64,000 nt of DNA from Arsenophonus sp052174495 (GTDB lineage: Bacteria > Pseudomonadota > Gammaproteobacteria > Enterobacterales > Enterobacteriaceae): positions 32,459 through 96,458 of the forward strand of contig JBQMRR010000042.1 of the NCBI GenBank assembly GCA_052174495.1. Reading direction: 5' to 3'. The notes under the pieces are model-generated. The model was not told the DNA's origin, searched no databases, and saw only the letters and a program-made list of their open reading frames with translations. Of the stretch, positions 10,083 through 21,133 are shown one piece after another; positions within the stretch are counted from its first letter, which is position 1; each line of letters begins with the position of its first letter. The translations under genes and the position numbers were made by a program.

Positions 10083-11475
10083 GTTATTAGAAAATCTAGT
10101 GAATAAACTGTCGCAGGGCTACGTCTACTTTAATGCTTCATAAATCTATTATCCATTCTTAATTAGATATTGGTTACATCAGAGTCAGTAGGTAAAATCC
10201 CATGAGCTATTTTTAGATATTATGAGCAGAATATAGCAGATTAAATAACATTAAAAGGGTTGCTTCTAAAGCGCAGTTCTTTCAGCATCGTCTTCATAAG
10301 TTCACTATCGTAAAAGCTGATTCAATCAGATTTTCTGTTCTTATTGAAGCCGAGTTCGCTGACGGGAGACATAGAATTCCAGCAGTTCTTTTTGATCTTT
10401 CTCTAGCTTCTTAATCGCTGCAGAATACTTTACTAAAAATATTGCTAGTAAACATCAAGAACTTTATTAGTGGTATCAGAACATTCTGATATTCAAAGAG
10501 CTCTCGCAACTCACCCTTAACTTTTGGTTGTATGCCTTTTGGGAGTGAAGGCAGCATATTAGCTGTTTTGGATACTCAACAGCGTTAGTGCTACATGTCC
10601 TAGAACATTTTTTCCTATTGTATTTAAAACCAAGGGTACAGTCTCTCGTAATAATCCTGGAAGATATGATTAAATTACCTTCTCCTTATAAGGGCATTGA
10701 AGTTCGAGCAAGTACGCTTCTGACTATTGATAAGCATCTTTATCACAACTGTTTATTTACGTCCATGCGTAGTGACACCGATAATAAGAAGCAGGCAAAG
10801 GCGATGACCTATCTGAGAGAATTTTGTATGCCATGAGCACAGAAATAAATGTAGCGATATTGCTAAATAATGCTGCGGCAGCATTATCTATACTCTTCAA
10901 GCGATTCCCATTTTAGTCTACTGATAGTCTAGCAGAGAGATAAGGTGCTTTTACCGTAAAGTGCGCTCAGGACTTTATAAAAATAAAGGGTGGAAATGAT
11001 TCGTAAGCATATAGATATGAGAACAATTCTTTGCTATCTTTGCACGCTTTAGATAAGGCAAATAAAAGGGAGAATCTGTTGAAGGATATTTCGTCATTAC
11101 TAACTACGGATCTCACCACTTTAACCTTAAGCACTTTAATCTTAAAAGGCCAATATCATTCTGTATAATTCACTGTAGTAAAAATTATTACTGATGACTG
11201 GGCATAAACCCAGTCGAAAAGGTGCGTTGAGGATATTGTTGCAACTATGACTTCGAGTTCATCCTTAACAGCGGTATTTATCAGTTACCTGGTATAATTA
11301 TGGATGAGTTCATGCAATGAATCAGAAGTAAGATTTGGTTTTTGAATACCATATATAATAGATTTTTTATGGTATATTATCTCTTAGTTGTTAAAATCAT
11401 CTATAAAATCAATATAGCAGGATATATCATCACTATCTCCGAAATTCCATATACCAAAAATAAACATAGCTCTTA
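10083..11475 (-). mobile_element. IS256-family element, degenerate (copy 2)
   Basis: The right end is at 10083 (GTTATTAGAAAATCTAG, then the shared block TGCTTCATAAATCTATT). The left end is near 11475, where ATACCAAAAATAAACATAGC aligns with the other copies. The transposase reads on the minus strand in broken fragments, such as the KKLEKDQKELLEFYD region near 10390-10420. Stops are numerous. The 82-residue frame at 10588-10836 is antisense to it and is not a gene. It ends about 45 bases before the nudJ relic. Confidence 0.72.
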
Positions 11476-11518
11476 GGTAGCTTATAAACTGGTAAGTGGA
11501 AAGAGGCGATCTTATTTC

Positions 11519-11990
11519 TTATTTAAACCGCACACTACAATGATAATGTAATTCATATTAAAGATAAATTTTTAACTGTAAAAGAAATTATTAATAATAA
11601 ATTAGTCTGAAATCAACCTGCTAGGCATTTAGAAACCAATAAAACTTATTTCGCATGCTGCGCTTTTATCACGAACTATATTAAAGAAAAATGGTATTAA
11701 TACGATTCTTCTTTAACAATTAATAAAAATTCATTAATAGATTAACCTCCTGATCTGATATTCACACTTTCCTTTCATTTTTTGATTGAACTAAATGAGA
11801 TGTCTAAAATCTCTACATATGAGAATAATATCCAGTAATATTTATATATTGCTGATGAAATATTATTCAGTTTATATCTTTATGCTTGATTTTAGTGACA
11901 GAAAGCATATGCTGTTTTATCAGCTGATATTTTTCCGCTAACATTAATTAATGCTTATCAATTCCATACAAGCTAATAGCGATTAATCCT
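11519..11990 (+). pseudogene. nudJ: nudJ pseudogene (Nudix hydrolase)
   Basis: The plus strand reads LFKPHTT at 11519, then HIKDKFLTVKEIINNKLVWN and NQPA-HLETNKTYF, matching the N-terminus and the start of the Nudix region of NudJ. Later pieces match FLRFLF-IEL and the acidic C-terminal part. The Nudix box (GX5EX7REUXEE) is no longer readable, and the ATG is gone (TTA). NudJ is a phosphatase for HMP-PP and nucleoside phosphates, and lies directly upstream of mnmA in E. coli, as here. The 3' boundary is approximate. Confidence 0.75.
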
Positions 11991-12063
11991 ATTCTACAGT
12001 GGTGAAACTCATCGATGAATGTTAAAATACTTGAGTTTATATTTATCGCAATGAGATTTTATC

Positions 12064-13173
12064 ATGTTAGATAACCAATTAAAAAAAGTCATCCTTGCTA
12101 TATCTGGTGGCGTTGATTCATCTGTATCTGCTTACCTATTAAAACAACAAGGTTATCAGGTTGCTGGTCTATTCATGAAAAACTGGGAAGAAGACGATAC
12201 TGAAGAGTATTGCTCAGCAGCTATTGATCTTGCCGACGCACAATTAGTATGCGATAAACTAGATATAGAGTTGCATACCGTTAATTTTTCCGCTGAATAT
12301 TGGGAGAATGTTTTTGTTCATTTTCTTGCTGAATATAAAGCTGGCCGCACACCGAATCCCGATATTCTGTGTAATAAAGAAATTAAATTTAAAGTATTTT
12401 TGGAATTTGCTGTTGAAAATCTAGCAACAGACTATATTGCTACTGGCCACTACGCCAGACGTAAAACTGTTGCTGGACATCATCAATTATTACGTGGTTT
12501 AGATAAAAATAAAGACCAGAGCTATTTCCTTTACTCTTTAGATCAAGATCAACTAGCACAAAGTCTTTTTCCAATTGGTGAACTAGAAAAATCAACCGTT
12601 CGTCTTATCGCTGAAAAAATTGGTTTAATTACAGCTAAAAAGAAAAACTCAACAGGAATTTGTTTTATTGGTGAACGTAAATTTTCTGACTTTCTTGCTC
12701 ACTATCTACCGACTAAACCAGGTAAAACAATAACAGTTGACGGTAAAATTTTAGGTGAACATCCAGGATTAATGTATTATACGCTAGGTCAACGTAAGGG
12801 ATTAGGTATTGGTGGTGTAAAAAAAACTAATGACGATCCCTGGTATGTTGTCGATAAAGATATTAAAAATAATTATCTAATTGTTGCCCAAGGCCATAAC
12901 CATCCACGTTTAATGTCCACAGGACTTATCGTTCAACAAATCCATTGGATTAATCCAGAAATATTAAATGAAATTAATCAATGCACTGTTAAAACGCGTT
13001 ATCGACAGTCAGATATTCCCTGTACAATTAAGCCACTTACTAACAATAAAATCGCTGTGCAATTTAACTACCCTATTGCAGCCGTTACACCTGGTCAATC
13101 GGCAGTTTTTTATAAAGGTGAAATTTGTTTAGGTGGTGGTGTTATTAAAAAACGTATTCAGGAGTCAATGTGA
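12064..13173 (+). CDS. mnmA: tRNA-specific 2-thiouridylase MnmA
   Basis: A 369-residue intact frame (E. coli 368). MnmA puts sulfur on position 2 of U34 in the tRNAs for Lys, Glu and Gln, using ATP and sulfur relayed from IscS through the Tus proteins. The PP-loop ATP signature SGGVDSS is at residues 14-20. The two catalytic cysteines are Cys103 (in PDILCNKE) and Cys200 (in STGICFIGE). The substrate-binding stretch GQRKGLGIGG and the C-terminal barrel motif TPGQSAVFY are kept. The ATG at 12064 has GAG upstream. Its stop codon overlaps the GTG start of hflD, so the two are translationally coupled. The dead nudJ upstream keeps the ancestral order. Confidence 0.97.
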   Translation: MLDNQLKKVILAISGGVDSSVSAYLLKQQGYQVAGLFMKNWEEDDTEEYCSAAIDLADAQLVCDKLDIELHTVNFSAEYWENVFVHFLAEYKAGRTPNPDILCNKEIKFKVFLEFAVENLATDYIATGHYARRKTVAGHHQLLRGLDKNKDQSYFLYSLDQDQLAQSLFPIGELEKSTVRLIAEKIGLITAKKKNSTGICFIGERKFSDFLAHYLPTKPGKTITVDGKILGEHPGLMYYTLGQRKGLGIGGVKKTNDDPWYVVDKDIKNNYLIVAQGHNHPRLMSTGLIVQQIHWINPEILNEINQCTVKTRYRQSDIPCTIKPLTNNKIAVQFNYPIAAVTPGQSAVFYKGEICLGGGVIKKRIQESM

Positions 13174-13796
13174 ACAAAAATTTTTATAATATTACTCTTG
13201 CATTTGCGGGTATTTGTCAAGCATGCCGTCTAGTTCAGCAATTGGCTCATGAAGGTAAAATTAACGATAATGCGGCAGAAGTGATGATTAATAGCACACT
13301 AAATATTAATCCAACATCTACATTAGCCGTTTATGGTAATAACGAGGAAAATCTTAGCGTTGGATTAAATACTCTACTTGCTATACTTACCGCTTCAGGT
13401 AGTACGATTTCATCAGATTTAACTCGCTACTTATTAAGTCTCATTGGATTGGAGCGCCGACTAAGAAAAAATTCACCTGCAAGTGATGAACTTAAACGAC
13501 GTGTTGAATTACTTCAACAGAAAAAAAAATATTTTGAACCTATGTGTACTGGTATTTTTAATGCGCTAGCATGTATTTATATAGATGTTATTAGTCCTAT
13601 TGGCCCCCGTATTCAGGTAATAGGTTCTCCTGATGTTCTACAGAACACTTTGATACAAGCTAAAGTACGCGCATTACTTTTTACTGGCATTCGTAGTGCT
13701 GTTTTGTGGCAACAAGTTGCTGGAAGCCGACTACAATTAATGTTTTCGCGACAACGTTTGATCACTCAAGCAAAAGAAATTCTTGCTCATTGTTAA
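13170..13796 (+). CDS. hflD: High-frequency lysogenization protein HflD
   Basis: An intact 208-residue frame (E. coli 213). HflD is a mostly helical peripheral membrane protein. In E. coli it binds the lambda CII regulator and is encoded between mnmA and purB, the same place as here. Matches include the N-terminal ITLAFAGICQACRLVQQLAH, GNNEENLSVGLNTLL, LLSLIGLERRLRKN and the C-terminal LFTGIRSAVLWQQVAGSR. It starts with GTG at 13170, overlapping the mnmA stop, with GGAG eight bases ahead. Its role outside phage biology is not well known. Retention in a reduced genome hints at a house-keeping role, or at coupling to its neighbours. Confidence 0.95.
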   Translation: MNKNFYNITLAFAGICQACRLVQQLAHEGKINDNAAEVMINSTLNINPTSTLAVYGNNEENLSVGLNTLLAILTASGSTISSDLTRYLLSLIGLERRLRKNSPASDELKRRVELLQQKKKYFEPMCTGIFNALACIYIDVISPIGPRIQVIGSPDVLQNTLIQAKVRALLFTGIRSAVLWQQVAGSRLQLMFSRQRLITQAKEILAHC

Positions 13797-13817
13797 TAAA
13801 TTTGGAAGTCATTACCA

Positions 13818-15188
13818 ATGAAATTATCTTCATTAACTGCTATATCACCAATTGATGGTCGCTACAGTGATAAAGTTAGGTTATTACGTCCAATTTTTAG
13901 TGAATTTGCTTTGCTAAAATATCGTATACAGGTAGAGGTACGCTGGCTACAAAAATTAGCAGTATGCCCTGATATTAAAGAAGTACCAGAATTCAGTACT
14001 AAAGCAAATGATTATCTTGAACAAATTATAGCTAACTTCAATGAAAATGATGGAATCCAGATCAAACAAATTGAGCAAAAAACTAATCATGATGTAAAAG
14101 CAGTTGAATATTTTCTGAAAGAAAAAATAGCAGCTATCCCTGAACTTAAAAAGGTGGCTGAATTTATTCATTTTGCCTGTACCTCTGAAGATATTAATAA
14201 TCTTTCTTATGCGTTAATACTAAAAACCACCCGTGACCAAGTGGTTATTCCTCAATGGCAAAAAATTATTAATACTCTAAAAGAAATGGCACATCTTTAT
14301 CGTGCTGTACCGCTACTATCAAGAACCCATGGTCAACCAGCAACACCAACTACTATAGGTAAAGAGTTTGCTAATGTCGTTTATCGTATGGAGCGACAAT
14401 ATCGACAGCTTGAGCAAATAGAAATTTTAGGAAAAATTAATGGTGCAGTGGGTAATTATAATGCCCATTTATCCGCTTATCCTGATATAAACTGGCATTT
14501 ATTCAGCGAAGAGTTTGTCACTTCATTAGGCATTAAATGGAATCCGTTTACAACTCAAATTGAACCTCATGACTACATTGCTGAACTATTTAATTGTATT
14601 GTTCGTTTTAATAGCATTTTGATCGATTTTGATCGGGATATCTGGGGTTATATTTCTCTTAATCATTTTAGACAAAAAACTGTTTCTGGTGAAATTGGTT
14701 CATCAACTATGCCGCATAAAATTAATCCGATTGATTTTGAAAATTCTGAAGGTAATCTCGGACTAGCTAATGCCCTATTAAATCATCTAGCAAATAAGTT
14801 ACCTATTTCACGTTGGCAACGTGATCTTACTGATTCAACGGCATTACGTAATTTAGGCGTTGGTATTGCTTATGCTTTAGTAGCCTATCAAGCAGCTTCA
14901 AAGGGCTTGAGCAAACTAGAAGTTAATGAGCAAAATTTACAAACTGAATTAGATACTAATTGGGAAGTGTTGTCTGAACCTATTCAAACTGTTATGCGTC
15001 GATATGGAATTGAAAAGCCTTATGAAAAATTAAAAACTTTAACCCGCGGGAACTGTACTACAGCAGAAGATATCAAAGTGTTTATTGATAGTTTAGATTT
15101 ACCAGAATCAAAAAAAAATAGTTTAAAAAAAATGACACCAGCCAACTATATTGGTTATTCAATCAATCTAGTAGACATATTAAAATAA
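13818..15188 (+). CDS. purB: Adenylosuccinate lyase
   Basis: A 456-residue intact frame, equal in length to E. coli PurB. The enzyme carries out two fumarate-releasing steps in purine synthesis: SAICAR to AICAR, and adenylosuccinate to AMP. It works as a tetramer in the cytosol. The fumarase/aspartase signature SSTMPHKINPIDFENSEGN begins at residue 295 and carries the catalytic serine. The catalytic histidine is His171 in SRTHGQPATP. The start ATG at 13818 is preceded by GGAAG, 21 bases after the hflD stop, so mnmA-hflD-purB is one operon. I saw no damaged residue. In E. coli phoPQ follow purB, but nothing of them is readable here. Confidence 0.97.
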   Translation: MKLSSLTAISPIDGRYSDKVRLLRPIFSEFALLKYRIQVEVRWLQKLAVCPDIKEVPEFSTKANDYLEQIIANFNENDGIQIKQIEQKTNHDVKAVEYFLKEKIAAIPELKKVAEFIHFACTSEDINNLSYALILKTTRDQVVIPQWQKIINTLKEMAHLYRAVPLLSRTHGQPATPTTIGKEFANVVYRMERQYRQLEQIEILGKINGAVGNYNAHLSAYPDINWHLFSEEFVTSLGIKWNPFTTQIEPHDYIAELFNCIVRFNSILIDFDRDIWGYISLNHFRQKTVSGEIGSSTMPHKINPIDFENSEGNLGLANALLNHLANKLPISRWQRDLTDSTALRNLGVGIAYALVAYQAASKGLSKLEVNEQNLQTELDTNWEVLSEPIQTVMRRYGIEKPYEKLKTLTRGNCTTAEDIKVFIDSLDLPESKKNSLKKMTPANYIGYSINLVDILK

Positions 15189-15324
15189 CGTTAATAGGTT
15201 CAGCGATATTAATAGACAATCCATATTTCTTGTTTAATTAACCAATCAAACCACATAATTATTTTCTTTTAATTCAGTAATATTTTTCTGTTATTCAATT
15301 CCTCTCTGCATAGATAAGAGAGTC

Positions 15325-15612
15325 ATATTTGTTTTTATGTACGCGGTTTCGGAAAAAGATGGCGTATCCTGCTGATTGATTTCGTGGATAATTTAAATAA
15401 TGAGTTATTAGCAAATCTAGTATATGTGATCTGATTAGGCTATGTTTTATTCTAATGCTTCATAAATCTGCTCTCCATCCTTAAATTAGATATTTTTACT
15501 AGTAGGATCAAGAAGGTCAGATTCCCTTATCTAATTTAAGGATGGAGAATAAATTTATAAAGTATCAGAATGGAGACCTAACCAGCTATATACTAGATTC
15601 TCTAAAAAACTT
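15325..15612. mobile_element. Collapsed IS256-family palindrome
   Basis: Two parts. From 15325 to 15401 a plus-strand left end carries the transposase start region (CTGCTGATTGATTTCGTGGA). From 15402 to 15612 two element right ends lie head to head, each about 85 bases, containing ATCTGCTCTCCATCCTTAAA and its inverted partner TTTAAGGATGGAGAATAAAT. This is not a simple single insertion. It looks like a nested insertion or a deletion derivative that kept only the ends. Confidence 0.65.
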
Positions 15613-16507
15613 ATAAATACCTTCATTAACAGGTAAGCAAAAAAAAATCAGGAAATGTGTAATGAACAAGCATTTTAAAGTTTTCAATCGCATTAATTTC
15701 ATTAAAAACGCTAGCATAATCTACAAGGGCAGTAGATCCATTAAAACATCGACACAATTGTAGAGGTAGACTTTTTTCTATTTTATGTATGGTTGCAGTA
15801 TTTGTGCTAAGAAAAAAAAAGTTGACAACCTGTTGTTATTGTTTAATGTAATGTTTTAATTTATTTAGAAGTAACATTATAAATGAAGTTTTTATACCAC
15901 AAATTAACATTTAATTTCTATTAAGCATAAAATGTTATGGTATGCTGGGGTAGCAAGCCAGGCTATATCATTATCAGGATATATAAACTTCTTTAATGAT
16001 AATATGTTGAAATACTTTGCTTTAGAGTAAAAAAACCTTTTCTAATAAACACCGTCATTTAATAAAACAAATAGGCTTAATAATTAAAACTATTAATATC
16101 ACTGTTTTAACTTCACCACAAAACTAATAGTGATATTTCTATTTTTTCCATTTTAGAAAATTCTGGATAGACATTGCCGTTTTGATACTCATATCTAGAG
16201 TTAATCGTTACATTGGCTGAGTAAGTTTATAATTAGTAAATACCCATGAGTAAAACATTCTTCTCACTATCAATAATTGAAGGTACCAAGTTTACTATAA
16301 CAATATCATCCATTTCTATTAAAATCAGTTAATATAAGCCACAACAAGTTTTAATATATCATCATCTTAATATAAGATAGATAAAAATGAGTTAAAGCAA
16401 GTTAATTAGAGACAATAAAAATGTAAATAACGATACTAAATATCGAATTAATCTGATATATAAATAATAAGTTATAAACTTATAATCAAATTATAATTTA
16501 AGATTAT
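15613..16507. other. Gene-free stretch with one hairpin
   Basis: No protein remnant recognised on either strand. A hairpin with 9-base arms (AATATCACT and AGTGATATT, about 16094-16137) plus an inner GTTTT/AAAAC pairing is visible and could be an old terminator. A G-rich patch near 15945-15970 slightly resembles a tRNA 5' part but does not fold as one. Confidence 0.4.
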
Positions 16508-16583
16508 TGGCTCCTCCAACTGGACTCGAACCAGTGACATACGGATTAACAGTCCGCCGTTCTACCAACTGAACTATGGAGGA
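16508..16583 (-). tRNA. asnT: tRNA-Asn (GTT)
   Basis: A 76-base gene on the minus strand with a complete cloverleaf. The acceptor arm TCCTCCA pairs with TGGAGGA and is followed by GCCA with an encoded CCA end. The anticodon loop CTGTTAA gives GTT, and the T loop is GGTTCGAGTCC. It differs from E. coli asn tRNA at only a few paired positions with compensating changes, which indicates a functional gene. Confidence 0.98.
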
Positions 16584-16869
16584 ACTGATTAAGCTTAAAA
16601 ATTAGCTGCATTCTAACTATATCATAATGTTAAATACATTAACTTTCTATTTGTTTATATTGCAATGAAATTATATTAATAATAAAACATTTATCTGATA
16701 AAATCAGCTCTATTATGAATCATAGATTATGCAGCATTTTATACCATAAAATGTTTTTTATTTTTCCCTTAAAAACCTCTTAGTTCAGTTTTAATTGCAT
16801 TATTGATAATTAGTTCAGCAAATTTTTAATTTAGCATTAAAACTATTTTTTTTCAAGAAAAAAACGTAA

Positions 16870-18285
16870 GCTATTAGCAAATCTGGTGTATGATGATCAG
16901 GTTTTTCACTCCGTGAATGATGTTTCATAAATCTATTCTCCATCCTTAACTAGAATATTATTTATCAGAAGGATCAAATAAGTCATTCTATTAAAGCGAT
17001 TCAAGTTTTCTAAACAGACTCTAGCAGCTTAAATATAGCATTGGAAAGGATTATTTTTCTCGAGCTACAGCGCTTAGCACATCAGCTTCATAGTCTCACT
17101 GTCATAAAATCAGACTCAATCAGATTCATCGTTTTTATTTGATTAGTTTTCTGATGGGAAGCCGTAGAATGTCAACACCTATTTTGATTTTTTCCCAGTT
17201 TTTTATTGCTGAAGGATTACGTTTCTCTGAAACACTTGCTAATAAAATATCAAAGGATTTATTAGCAGCATTGCAGCTCTCTCTGCTGGGCAAATATCCC
17301 GTATCTCAAGCCTTAACTTTTGATTGGATGCCATTTAGTGAGTAAAACCAATACATTAGTTATTTTCTGTACCCATCCCAATAACGTTAAGATGCATGTC
17401 TAGCAATATATTTTGCATTGCATTTCAAAAATTAAAGACAGTATTCTCTAACGAGCCCGAGAGATACGGTTAATCTTTACGCTTCCAAGACATTTAGGGG
17501 CTTACTCAGTTTATTTCTGACTTTTGATAAGAATATTATACCGCAACCTAACTTCTTTATAGCCATCCGTAGTACCTTCTCTTTAACTAGAAGGTAAAGG
17601 CAATCAGCTTGCCTGATAGAACGCATTGCCTTCCGCCAAAAATAAACGTAAGGCATATCGCTTAAACCATGCAGAAACCCCCATTATCTATAGCTCTTCA
17701 AGATATTTCTGTTTTAGTCTGCTGATTTATTACTTACAAAAAGATTATGTGCTTTTTCACTAATAAGCGCCCATAGAGCTTCGTAAAAATTACTGGTAGA
17801 TCTGCTTTATTTTTTGCAGATACACAGGCATGGTAGCAACTCTTTACTACTTTTGCACGCTTTAAATAAGGTAATAATAATGAGTTGTTGAAACATGTTC
17901 TATTGCCGTTATATAATTTTCTTCTGATCTTGAGCACTTTAATCTGAATATCGCTAAACCAGTCTATATATGATTTATTGTATAGCAAATAACTGTTACT
18001 GGCGACGACATTTGATCTGTTGAAAAGTGGACTTGAGCACGTTGTTGAAACATATCGTTTCAAGTTCATCCTCAACAACAGTGCATATCAGCTGACTGGT
18101 ACTATTACGGATGAGTTAGTGCATAAGATTAGAAATAATGTCTGATTTCGCGGGGGGGTATTTTACCCGTATATAGTAGACTTTTTATGATACATCATCT
18201 CTATATTATTGAAATCATCTACAAAATCAATCAGAAGGATACGTCATCTATCTACAAAACCCTATACACAAAAAATAAGAAAAAC
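16870..18285 (-). mobile_element. IS256-family element, degenerate (copy 3)
   Basis: The right end is at 16870 (CTATTAGCAAATCTGGTGTA) and the left end is near 18285. The minus strand preserves the clearest transposase piece in the window, at 17734-18078: SDIQIKVLKIR followed by TCFNNSLLLPYLKRAKVVKS. This is the region before the first catalytic Asp of this IS256 subgroup. Elsewhere stops are frequent. The 68-residue frame at 17139-17345 is antisense. Confidence 0.78.
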
Positions 18286-18591
18286 TCAAATCAATTTTTA
18301 TTTTTTATTAATTTATTAACTTAAACGAAGAATATTCTTGAAAATTCAATTTTTTTCTTAAACAAAAGCATAAAACTATTGATATTATTAACTACTCATG
18401 CGTTAATAAGAAGAAGCTTAAAACAGATCTATTTTATTTACGACATTTAAGTTAATTCGTTATGAGTAGCGTTATCCTTGATAGCCTTTCGACCGTCTCT
18501 TGCTAAGTGCTTCCATGAATTAAATAGTGATGTAGGCTTTTATATACCTGCGAAAGCGGCAATGTTTATTTGTTATATAGGAAAAAGGCAC
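18286..18591 (+). promoter_or_regulatory. Long upstream region of cspC
   Basis: No separate gene seen. An in-frame run from 18478 joins cspC, but its codons do not resemble any cold shock protein extension. It is better read as a long 5' untranslated leader like those known for the E. coli csp genes, with GGAAAAAGG just ahead of the ATG. I see no convincing promoter hexamers. The small yobF gene that precedes cspC in E. coli is not recognisable. Confidence 0.4.
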
Positions 18592-18804
18592 ATGTCTGAC
18601 AAAATGAAAGGTCAAGTGAAGTGGTTTAACGAATCTAAAGGCTTTGGTTTCATCACTCCTTCTGATGGTAGCAAAGATGTATTCGTTCACTTCTCTGCCA
18701 TTCAAGGAAATGGATTCAAAACCCTAGCTGAAGGGCAGAATGTAGAATTTACCATTGAAGATGGTTCGAAAGGCCCAGCTGCAGCAAATGTAACTGCTCT
18801 TTAA
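18592..18804 (+). CDS. cspC: Cold shock protein, CspC/CspE type
   Basis: A 70-residue OB-fold RNA chaperone that melts secondary structure in mRNA and acts as an antiterminator. Both RNA-binding motifs are intact: RNP1 as KGFGFI and RNP2 as VFVHF. By eye it differs from E. coli CspC at about six positions over the aligned part and from CspE at about ten, so I use cspC, but CspE is possible. I start it at ATG 18592 (MSDKMKGQVKWF), since the longer in-frame extension to 18478 has no family counterpart. It is followed by a strong terminator. It stands alone between two IS256 relics. Confidence 0.9.
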   Translation: MSDKMKGQVKWFNESKGFGFITPSDGSKDVFVHFSAIQGNGFKTLAEGQNVEFTIEDGSKGPAAANVTAL

Positions 18805-18828
18805 GATTAGTTAAATAACTGGATTTCT

Positions 18829-18867
18829 TGAAGCCTGCCGTTTATACAGCAGGCTTCTTTATTTTTT
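18829..18867 (+). terminator. Rho-independent terminator of cspC
   Basis: GAAGCCTGC and GCAGGCTTC arms with a short AT loop are followed by TTTATTTTTTT. It lies 25 bases after the cspC stop. Confidence 0.9.
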
Positions 18868-19100
18868 TGCAGTAAATTTTTTTCCTTTTCCATAAATAAT
18901 AAAAAATCAATAATTTCATTTTAGCAAAAATCGATAGCGACCAGATAAAGAAAGGCATTATTCGATAACTGATTTTTAATAAAAAAACCAGATATTCTGC
19001 TACTTATCTAATATCAAAATAAATAAACATAAATTAACATCCTACTAACTTAGTAAATTACTATTTCTACATTTGAATATCTTAATCATAATTAAATCAG

Positions 19101-20511
19101 AGTTATTAGCAAATCTAGCATATAATAATCAGACTATCTTTTACTCTGATGCTTAGTAAATCTACTTTCCATCCTTAAATTGCACGTTATTTAACACTAG
19201 TATCAGTACAAGATCATAAATCCATTTAGGCAATTCCAGTTTTTAAGCAAAGTGTAGCAGTTCAAATACCATTAAAATAGTTCTTTTTTGATATACATAT
19301 CTTCACGTATCAGCTTCATAGCCTCATTTTTATAAAAATCAACTTAATCAGATTTATCGTTCTTACTAACATTAATACACTGACTGAAAGCCGTAGAATG
19401 CCAGCACCTCTTTTCGATCCTTTCCTCTAATTTCTTCATTGCTGCAGAATATTTTCGCTGATAACTTTTCCAACAAAAATATTAAAAAATTTATTACTGA
19501 AATTAGAGCTCTTTGATAGCAGAGCTCTCTGAGCTCTTATCCTTACTTTCATTTTATATTCATAAAAAGTAAGGCGCATTATATGAGCTGCTTTATGTAC
19601 CCAAACAGCGTTAGTGCTAGATGTCTTGGAATATTTTTACTATTGTATTCAAAAATCAAGGGTGCACCCTCTCCCATAACAATCTTGAGAGATACGATTA
19701 AACTATCTACTCATAGTTTAATAGAAATTGGACCCAGTTTGTTTCTAATTCTTAATAAGATTTCCAAGCGGAACCTAATTCTTTACGTTCATACCCAGTG
19801 ACTCCGATAATAAAATAGAAGGAAAAGTAGAGTGAGGATTATCTTGTCTGAAAGAACAGTTTATGGAATCAAGATAAAAAATAAACGTAACGCGGTATCG
19901 CTAAATCATGTAAAAGGAGGGGGTTACCACCTTACCTGCACTCTTTAAGCTATTGCTATTTTAGTCTGGAACATAGTACTAGCAAAGAGACTATCTATTT
20001 TTCACCGAAAAACCTAGAGCTTAGTGAAAATCATCGGTGGTATGCCTAGCAGGTATAAGTGATTAGTAGTAACTTTTACGCTTTTTCCTTCTTTAGATAA
20101 GAACCAGCAAGTAGCTGTTTCAAACATATTTCATTACTGCTACAATTCCTGACCTTAAGCACTTTAATCTCAATATTGCTAATACCAGTCTTGGATGATT
20201 CGCTGTGACGAATAACCGTTATGAACTACACCATAAACGCGCATTGATAAAGGTAAGCTTGAGTATATTGTTTGCAACATTGCAGTTGAGGCTCCGTCTC
20301 AATAGCAGTGTCCCTATCAACTACCTGACATCATTACAAATGCGTTTATGAAAAGGATCGCATATAATAATCTTGTTTCGTGGACACTTTAGTGTAGGCT
20401 TTTCATGAAATATCATCTCTCTGTTGTTAAGATGATCCACGATATTAATCAGCAGGATATGCTATAATATTCAAAACTTCATACACCAGAAAAGAGCATA
20501 ACTTGCATTAC
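19101..20511 (-). mobile_element. IS256-family element, degenerate (copy 4)
   Basis: The right end is at 19101 (GTTATTAGCAAATCTAGCAT). The left end is near 20511, right inside or against the 3' end of the tpiA relic. The transposase direction is minus. Scattered broken pieces are readable and the sequence is full of stops. The 72-residue frame at 19583-19801 is antisense and not a gene. Confidence 0.72.
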
Positions 20512-21133
20512 ATTAATAATAACTGTAAAAGCATCGGCTTTAAGTGATTTGCTACCAACTATAATACACTATCGATATTAGGTTGACTAAAAATTTCGCC
20601 TGCATTATCTGGTATTCACTGATCCGCTATACTAAATAATCACTTCTTCGACAATGGTAGATTTTGTTGCCAAAATAATCACGAATAATTTATGTGGCAC
20701 TCTTGCGCATGGAGTGGAGGTAACTAATTTGTCGGTACTAATCAACTAAATCTATTCTATAAGAAACAACACTATTTTTAATACGTTGAGATCTAAGCTA
20801 TTTAATACCGAATTAATTTGATAAGCGAAAATTTGTTCAGTTTTTTGACGCTATTTTATTCTTCAGATTTACTAATACAAAGTACCGACCTTAATCCTTA
20901 CGATTTTAATATTGCAAATTTTTGGCGATAAATTCATCGCTTTCTTAAATGATAAGTTCTACGTTCAAAACGACTGATAATAATATATTTTACGCCAATA
21001 TCTTTTAGCGCTTCCGAGAAGTATCACACCGGTAAAATCGCCGGATAAAATTAATCTTAACATCTTACATACCAAGTACTATTATTGTACTGCTATTAAG
21101 CTTCCAGTTTTCCATAACTAATGGATGCCGTAA
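20503..21133 (-). pseudogene. tpiA: tpiA pseudogene (triosephosphate isomerase)
   Basis: The reverse strand begins with RHPLVMENWKLNSST at about 21133 (E. coli MRHPLVMGNWKLNGS). It continues with DIGVKYIIISRFERRTYH, ESDEFIAK, FAIL, PNIDSVL and SLKADAFTVII. Stops and frameshifts break it many times. The catalytic region around the active-site Glu (AYEPVWAIGTG) is no longer readable. The initiation codon is TTA. Triosephosphate isomerase interconverts DHAP and glyceraldehyde 3-phosphate in glycolysis. The 3' end runs into the left end of IS256 copy 4, so that insertion may have been the first damage. Unless another copy exists elsewhere, the lower glycolytic route would be incomplete. Confidence 0.87.

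Noticed and set aside
10588..10836. 82-residue frame
   Set aside because: Antisense inside an IS256 relic; similar antisense frames occur in other copies (17139-17345, 19583-19801).
15940..16000. Possible tRNA-like segment (GGGGTAGC patch)
   Set aside because: No matching acceptor, anticodon or T arms could be paired.
18478..18591. N-terminal extension of the cold shock protein
   Set aside because: Cold shock proteins of this family are about 70 residues; the extension has no family counterpart and a good RBS sits right before the inner ATG.
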